This document shows positions 59,326-64,000 of a stretch of 64,000 nucleotides of DNA, piece by piece. Below the pieces are notes generated by a model. It did no database searches. It had not been told where the DNA came from and saw only the letters and a list, made by a program, of their open reading frames with translations. Origin of the DNA: Serratia surfactantfaciens (GTDB taxonomy: Bacteria; Pseudomonadota; Gammaproteobacteria; Enterobacterales; Enterobacteriaceae); NCBI RefSeq assembly GCF_001642805.2, contig NZ_CP016948.1, forward strand, positions 3,410,001-3,474,000, given 5' to 3'. Each line of letters begins with the position of its first letter. The first letter of the stretch is position 1. A program made the translations under genes and the position numbers.

Positions 59326-59372
59326 GTATCTGCAATCCGCGAAAATAGCCGGACTCGCGCCCGGCCCTGCCG

Positions 59373-60626
59373 TTATCGGCTCGCCAACGCGCCGCCGTTG
59401 GCGAAATAAGCCTTAATACCCGCCAGAATCGACTCCGCCACCTGCTGTTGGAAATGGCTGGTGCGCAGCTTGCGCTCCTCTTCGATGTTGCTGATAAACG
59501 CCGTCTCCACCAAGATCGACGGGATATCCGGCGCCTTTAACACCGCAAAACCGGCCTGATCGACGCGATTCTTGTGCAACCGGTTGATTTTGCCCATCCG
59601 ATTCAACACTTCCTTGCCGAACTTCAGGCTGTCGTTGATGGTCGCGGTCTGGATCAGATCGAACATGGTGTGGTCGAGATAGCGGTCGCCGCTCTTGCTG
59701 ACGCCGCCGATTTGGTCCGACGCGTTCTGTGTCTGTGCCAGGAACTTGGCCGCCGAACTGGTGGCGCCCTTGGTGGACAACGCGAACACCGATGAACCGC
59801 GCGCCGCGCGGCTGGTAAAGGCATCGGCGTGAATCGAAACGAACAGGTCCGCACGCTGCTTGCGCGCCTTGGCGACGCGCACCTTAAGCGGGATAAACAC
59901 GTCTTCGTTGCGCGTCATGAACACCTTCATGTTCGGCTCGCGCTTGATCATGGCGCTCAGCTTGCGGGCAATCTGCAGCACGATGTCTTTCTCGCGCGTC
60001 TTGTACTTGCCGATCGCACCGGGATCTTCGCCGCCGTGGCCAGGATCCAGCATGATGACGATTGGCCGATCGCGCCCCGCCTTGCCGGCCTGCGGCGCTT
60101 CCGGCGGCAGCGTGCGCTCCAGATCGCCCTTGTTGTAATCTTCCAGTAACGCCAGTAGCGGATCATACTCCTCACCGCCGCTGCCGACCTTGGTCGGATA
60201 GAGATCCATCACCAGACGGTTGCGATACTCCGGCACCGGCGCCAGCGTGAAAATATGCGGGCTGACGCTTTGTTTGAGCTCCAGCACCAGCCGCACGGTA
60301 TTCTGATCAAACTGGCCAACGCGCGCCTGCTTGAGATAAGGATCGTCGGCGCGCACCTGCCCGGCGATGCCTTTCAGCACGCTGTTGAGGTGAACGCCTT
60401 CAATATCCACCACCACGCGATCGGGATTGGTCAGCGCAAACTGCTTGTATTTGAGTTCGACGTTGGATTCCAACGTGACGCGGGTATAGGTGGAGGATGG
60501 CCAGACGCGCACGGCGATCACGTGCGATGATGCGGCGAAGCCCGTACGACTCACACTCAGCAACCAGCTGGCGGCAACGCCCTGTAATAAACGACGGCGG
60601 CCCAGATTGTGATTAGAGTTTGGCAT
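59373..60626 (-). CDS. amiC: N-acetylmuramoyl-L-alanine amidase AmiC
   Basis: Periplasmic zinc amidase that splits septal peptidoglycan during cell separation, activated by NlpD. From the ATG at 60626 ([20 protein letters not shown]) it has 417 residues, the E. coli length. A twin-arginine signal (GRRRLLQG) directs Tat export. An AMIN domain at about 30-150 binds peptidoglycan at the septum. The amidase_3 domain has zinc ligands in [15 protein letters not shown], the E of the following helix and SIHADAF, with the catalytic Glu in [10 protein letters not shown]. The open frame reaches 60704 but only the shorter start gives the Tat signal. Confidence 0.96.
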   Translation of the reverse strand: MPNSNHNLGRRRLLQGVAASWLLSVSRTGFAASSHVIAVRVWPSSTYTRVTLESNVELKYKQFALTNPDRVVVDIEGVHLNSVLKGIAGQVRADDPYLKQARVGQFDQNTVRLVLELKQSVSPHIFTLAPVPEYRNRLVMDLYPTKVGSGGEEYDPLLALLEDYNKGDLERTLPPEAPQAGKAGRDRPIVIMLDPGHGGEDPGAIGKYKTREKDIVLQIARKLSAMIKREPNMKVFMTRNEDVFIPLKVRVAKARKQRADLFVSIHADAFTSRAARGSSVFALSTKGATSSAAKFLAQTQNASDQIGGVSKSGDRYLDHTMFDLIQTATINDSLKFGKEVLNRMGKINRLHKNRVDQAGFAVLKAPDIPSILVETAFISNIEEERKLRTSHFQQQVAESILAGIKAYFANGGALASR

Positions 60627-60798
60627 GCGGCTCCGGCAGTAATAGCTGTTTACAACAGATGAAAAAAACACCAATGAAATGGGGATGCCGAAAACTTTAA
60701 CCAATCATTCCAGCCCTGTCATCAGAAAATCTTTTTATGGTTTTTCAATTTATTAACGATTTAGCGCCCTTAGCGCACTCTTCATGACGATTTCCCAC

Positions 60799-60827
60799 TT
60801 GCCATCGGCACAATAAAAGAATAAAAA
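60799..60827 (+). promoter_or_regulatory. Possible argA promoter
   Basis: TTGCCA (60799-60804) and TAAAAA (60822-60827) are 17 bp apart. The -10 lies inside the upstream ARG box, a layout that would let ArgR block RNA polymerase. The start would be near 60833. Another TATAAAT at 60841 is an alternative -10 without a clear -35. Confidence 0.4.
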
Positions 60828-60852
60828 TACAAAAATACCGTATAAATATGCA
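60818..60852. promoter_or_regulatory. Tandem ARG boxes (ArgR operator) of argA
   Basis: AGAATAAAAATACA (60818-60831) and CGTATAAATATGCA (60839-60852) match the ARG-box core TGAATWWWWATTCA at about 12 and 11 of 14 positions. Their spacing is exactly 21 bp, the standard two-box arrangement. They indicate arginine-dependent repression of argA by hexameric ArgR. Confidence 0.65.
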
Positions 60853-60865
60853 AAGAGGTTTGGCC

Positions 60866-62191
60866 GTGAAGGAACGTAGTACAGAGCTGGTGCAAGGATT
60901 CCGTCACTCAGTCCCCTATATCAACGCCCACCGCGGCAAGACGTTTGTCATCATGCTCGGCGGGGAAGCCATCGAACACGAGAATTTCTCCAACATCGTC
61001 AACGATATCGGGTTGCTGCATAGCCTGGGCATTCGCCTGGTGGTGGTTTACGGCGCGCGGCCGCAAATCGACGCCAATCTGGCTCAGCATAACTATGAGC
61101 CGATCTACCACAAACACACCCGCGTGACCGACGCCCATACGCTCGAACTGGTCAAGCAGGCTGCCGGCCTGCTGCAGCTCGACATCACCGCCCGGCTGTC
61201 GATGAGCCTCAACAACACGCCGTTGCAAGGCGCGCATATCAACGTAGTCAGCGGCAACTTCATCATCGCGCAGCCGCTGGGCGTCGATGACGGCATCGAC
61301 TACTGCCACAGCGGCCGCATTCGCCGCATCGATGAAGACGCAATCCACCGTCAGCTCGACAGCAACGCCATCGTGCTGATCGGCCCGGTCGCGGTTTCGG
61401 TCACCGGCGAGAGCTTCAATCTGACGTCAGAAGAAGTGGCTACCCAGTTGGCGATCAAACTGAAAGCGGAAAAAATGATCGGTTTCTGCTCCTCGCAGGG
61501 CGTAACCGATGCCGAAGGCAATATCCTTTCCGAGCTGTTCCCCAACGATGCGCAAAAGCGCCTTGAAGAGCTGGAGGAAGGCGGCGATTACCATTCCGGT
61601 ACCGTGCGTTTCCTGCGCGGCGCGGTGAAAGGCTGCCGCAGCGGCGTGCGCCGCAGCCACCTGATCAGCTATCAGGAAGACGGTGCGCTGGTGCAGGAAC
61701 TGTTCTCGCGCGACGGCATCGGCACCCAAATCGTGATGGAGAGTGCCGAACAGGTGCGCCGGGCGACGATCAACGACATCGGCGGCATCCTGGAGCTGAT
61801 CCGGCCGCTCGAGCAGCAGGGCATCCTGGTGCGTCGTTCGCGTGAACAGCTGGAGATGGAGATCGACAAATTCACCATTATCGAACGCGATAACCTGACT
61901 ATCGCCTGCGCGGCACTGTACCCGTTCCTGGAGGAAAAAATCGGTGAAATGGCCTGCGTGGCGGTGCATCCCGATTACCGCAGCTCTTCGCGCGGCGAAA
62001 TGCTGCTGCAGCGGGTAGAAAACCAGGCGCGGCAGATGGGGTTGAAGAAGCTGTTCGTGCTGACCACCCGCAGCATCCACTGGTTCCAGGAGCGCGGATT
62101 CACTCCGGCGGAGGTCGACGTGCTGCCGATGCAAAAACAGGCGCTGTACAACTACCAGCGCCGTTCCAAAATCCTGCTGGCCGATCTGTAA
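60866..62191 (+). CDS. argA: N-acetylglutamate synthase ArgA
   Basis: First step of arginine synthesis: acetylation of glutamate with acetyl-CoA, feedback-inhibited by arginine. I prefer the GTG start at 60866 ([20 protein letters not shown]) because AAAGAGG lies 7 nt upstream and E. coli ArgA begins MVKERKTELV; the ATG at 60848 has no ribosome binding site and falls inside an ARG box. It has 441 residues (E. coli 443). An amino acid kinase domain (about 1-280, [26 protein letters not shown]) is followed by a GNAT domain (about 290-441, [20 protein letters not shown]). It converges on recD. Confidence 0.95.
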   Translation: MKERSTELVQGFRHSVPYINAHRGKTFVIMLGGEAIEHENFSNIVNDIGLLHSLGIRLVVVYGARPQIDANLAQHNYEPIYHKHTRVTDAHTLELVKQAAGLLQLDITARLSMSLNNTPLQGAHINVVSGNFIIAQPLGVDDGIDYCHSGRIRRIDEDAIHRQLDSNAIVLIGPVAVSVTGESFNLTSEEVATQLAIKLKAEKMIGFCSSQGVTDAEGNILSELFPNDAQKRLEELEEGGDYHSGTVRFLRGAVKGCRSGVRRSHLISYQEDGALVQELFSRDGIGTQIVMESAEQVRRATINDIGGILELIRPLEQQGILVRRSREQLEMEIDKFTIIERDNLTIACAALYPFLEEKIGEMACVAVHPDYRSSSRGEMLLQRVENQARQMGLKKLFVLTTRSIHWFQERGFTPAEVDVLPMQKQALYNYQRRSKILLADL

Positions 62192-62198
62192 TCCCTGC

Positions 62199-62228
62199 GG
62201 GCGCGGCCGTTCCTTGCCGCGCCCTTTT
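62199..62228 (+). terminator. argA terminator
   Basis: A 9-bp GC-rich stem (GGGCGCGGC / GCCGCGCCC) is followed by four T, 8 bp after the argA stop and just before the convergent recD end. Confidence 0.8.
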
Positions 62229-62233
62229 GCCGC

Positions 62234-64000
62234 TTATTCCGCTGTCTGCAGCCGTTCAGCCAGCCCGCTGCGACGCTGGGTCGGCGTGCGAATGGCCCGC
62301 AACAGCACCGCCTCCGTAGCGTACAGCGAGAGCTGCTTGCGCGCACGGGTGATCGCGGTATAAACCAGCTCGCGCGTCAGCACCGGCAAGAAGTGATTCG
62401 GCAATACCAGGACCGTATGGTCAAACTCCGATCCCTGGGACTTGTGCACCGTCATGGCATAGGCGGTTTCATGCGCCGGTAAACGGCTCGGCTGCACCGA
62501 TTTGATGCTGCCGTCCGGCAGTTGGAAATGCACGCGCAGTTCCCCCTGTTCATCCGGCAGCGTAATGCCGATATCCCCATTGAACAGCCCCAGCGCGCTG
62601 TCGTTGCGGCCGATCATCACCGGCCGCCCTCGGTACCAGCGGCCGAGCACGCCCGGCTTACGGTCGATCAGACCGGCGCGCTGCAACCCGAGCTCAATGC
62701 GCTCGTTCAGGCCGGCGACGCCGAACGGCCCTTCACGCAACGCGCACAGCACCTGGAAACGGCCAAAGGCCGCCAGCACCGTCGCTGCGTCCGCGCCTTC
62801 GGCGGTCAGCCGTAGAGAATCGCGATAGCCCGCTACGCAGGCATCCAACAGCGCCTGATACTCTTCACTCGTCGCCAGCGCATAGCCCGCGACATCGCCG
62901 AAACTGCCCTTTAGTGCCGCCAGCGCGCGATCCCCGGCACCGGCGTTAACCGCCAACGCCAGTTGGCCGATGCCGGAGCGGGCATCGAAGCGATAGCTCT
63001 TGCGCAGCAGGCATAGGCTGTCACGCACCGCCGCTTCTGCGTCAGCCTGCTGCCCTTTGATCGCACAACCGGTCAGGCGGCTCAGCTCTGCCGCGCGCAC
63101 ATCGCTGTATCCCTGCTCGGCAAAACGGCAAATGTCCCCCAACACCGCACCGGCCTCCACCGAGGCCAACTGGTCACGGTCGCCAAGGAAAATCACCCGT
63201 GCCTGGTCGGGCAGCGCGGCAATCAGGCGCGCCATCATCGGCAGATCGACCATCGAGGCCTCATCCACCACCAACACATCCAAATGCAGCCGGTTGCCGC
63301 GGTGATAGCGCATGCGCTGGCTGTTCGGCTGCGCCCCCAACAAACGGTGCAGCGTCGCCGCCTCGGTCGGGAACAGCGCCTGCTGCGCCGGGGCCAGCGC
63401 CAGCTGGCGGCTGGCGCTGCCGAGCGACTCCGTCAGGCGCGCCGCCGCCTTGCCGGTCGGCGCCGCCAGCTGAATGCGCAAGCGAGCGCTTTCATCCAGC
63501 TGTACCAGCGCCGCCAACAGTTTGGCGACGGTGGTGGTTTTACCGGTGCCCGGCCCGCCGGAAATGACCGCAATACGCCGCGTTGCAGCCACCGCTGCGG
63601 CGATTTTCTGCCAGTCGGGCTCGTCGCTCGCCGCGCCGAACAAGCGATCGAGAATGGCACGCAGCTCCGCCTCCGGCACCGCCAGCGATTCGCCTTCACC
63701 ACCGATAAACGCCGCCACTTCACCTTCGTTTTGCCACATGCGCTGCAGATATAAACGCGGCCCGCGCAGCACCAACGGCGTAGCGCCGCTGCCGTCTCCG
63801 ACCGCCGCACTGGCCGCCAAACGCTGTTGCCAACGCGCGCTATCCGGTCGCCCGGCGGTTTCCCACATCGCCAGCGCCAGCGCCGGCTGGCGCCCTTCAA
63901 ACAGGGTGTCCGCCTGCAGTTGATCCAGCATCAGGCAGACGTGACCGGCCCCTGCCTCTGCGCTCAGGCAGGCAGCGGCCAGCAAAATATCGGGTTCGTC
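62234..64000 (-). CDS. recD: Exodeoxyribonuclease V subunit RecD, 5' end beyond the window
   Basis: 5'-3' SF1B helicase subunit of RecBCD, the double-strand-break repair nuclease. 588 codons plus the stop are present; the frame is open to the window edge, and comparison with E. coli RecD (608) places the true start some 35 codons further upstream, outside. Visible helicase motifs: Walker [86 protein letters not shown] and [18 protein letters not shown]. It lies after argA with convergent orientation, as in E. coli. Confidence 0.96.
   Translation of the reverse strand, partial: DEPDILLAAACLSAEAGAGHVCLMLDQLQADTLFEGRQPALALAMWETAGRPDSARWQQRLAASAAVGDGSGATPLVLRGPRLYLQRMWQNEGEVAAFIGGEGESLAVPEAELRAILDRLFGAASDEPDWQKIAAAVAATRRIAVISGGPGTGKTTTVAKLLAALVQLDESARLRIQLAAPTGKAAARLTESLGSASRQLALAPAQQALFPTEAATLHRLLGAQPNSQRMRYHRGNRLHLDVLVVDEASMVDLPMMARLIAALPDQARVIFLGDRDQLASVEAGAVLGDICRFAEQGYSDVRAAELSRLTGCAIKGQQADAEAAVRDSLCLLRKSYRFDARSGIGQLALAVNAGAGDRALAALKGSFGDVAGYALATSEEYQALLDACVAGYRDSLRLTAEGADAATVLAAFGRFQVLCALREGPFGVAGLNERIELGLQRAGLIDRKPGVLGRWYRGRPVMIGRNDSALGLFNGDIGITLPDEQGELRVHFQLPDGSIKSVQPSRLPAHETAYAMTVHKSQGSEFDHTVLVLPNHFLPVLTRELVYTAITRARKQLSLYATEAVLLRAIRTPTQRRSGLAERLQTAE

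Overview
The window looks like a piece of the chromosome of a high-GC member of the Enterobacterales. Protein sequences, gene order and RNAs resemble Escherichia coli closely, and the overall character (GC-rich codons, pbpC plus a very large alpha-2-macroglobulin, cadCBA beside ldcC) fits Serratia or a close relative. The genus is an inference from general similarity; no ribosomal RNA gene is present to settle it.

Two blocks that are far apart in E. coli meet near position 32,500. The left block (about 1-32,470) matches the E. coli 4-minute region. On the minus strand it carries cadC-cadB-cadA (acid-induced lysine decarboxylation; cadA runs off the left edge), yaeR, ldcC, accA, dnaE, rnhB, the lipid A and outer-membrane cluster lpxB-lpxA-fabZ-lpxD-skp-bamA, rseP, cdsA, uppS, ispC, and the translation and nucleotide genes frr, pyrH, tsf and rpsB. 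The last gene is preceded by an S2 autoregulatory leader. Divergently on the plus strand come map, glnD, dapD and yaeH.

The right block (about 32,528-64,000) matches the E. coli 63-minute region (yqcA-truC-yqcC-syd-queF-ppnN-xni-rlmM-ygdD-gcvA-gcvB-ygdI-csdA-csdE-tcdA-mltA-three fMet tRNAs-amiC-argA-recD), with several departures. About 12 kb sits between truC and yqcC: an AT-richer trio (secreted type-B carboxylesterase, nitrilase-fold protein without its catalytic cysteine, MarR regulator with a perfect palindrome in the divergent promoter region), followed by pbpC and a 1991-residue alpha-2-macroglobulin. An MFS transporter lies between yqcC and csrB. The queF gene is reduced to an untranslatable 3' fragment. 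The sdaCB and fuc genes that separate ppnN, xni and rlmM in E. coli are absent.

Three non-coding regulatory RNA loci are recognisable: the rpsB leader (t44), csrB with about two dozen GGA motifs and an upstream UvrY box, and gcvB with its promoter. A pair of ARG boxes 21 bp apart precedes argA. recD is cut by the right edge.

Most of the window is conserved core genome. The parts most worth following up are the esterase/pseudo-nitrilase/MarR cassette, the queF deletion, the overlap of the UvrY box with the apparent syd terminator, and the large thioester alpha-2-macroglobulin.
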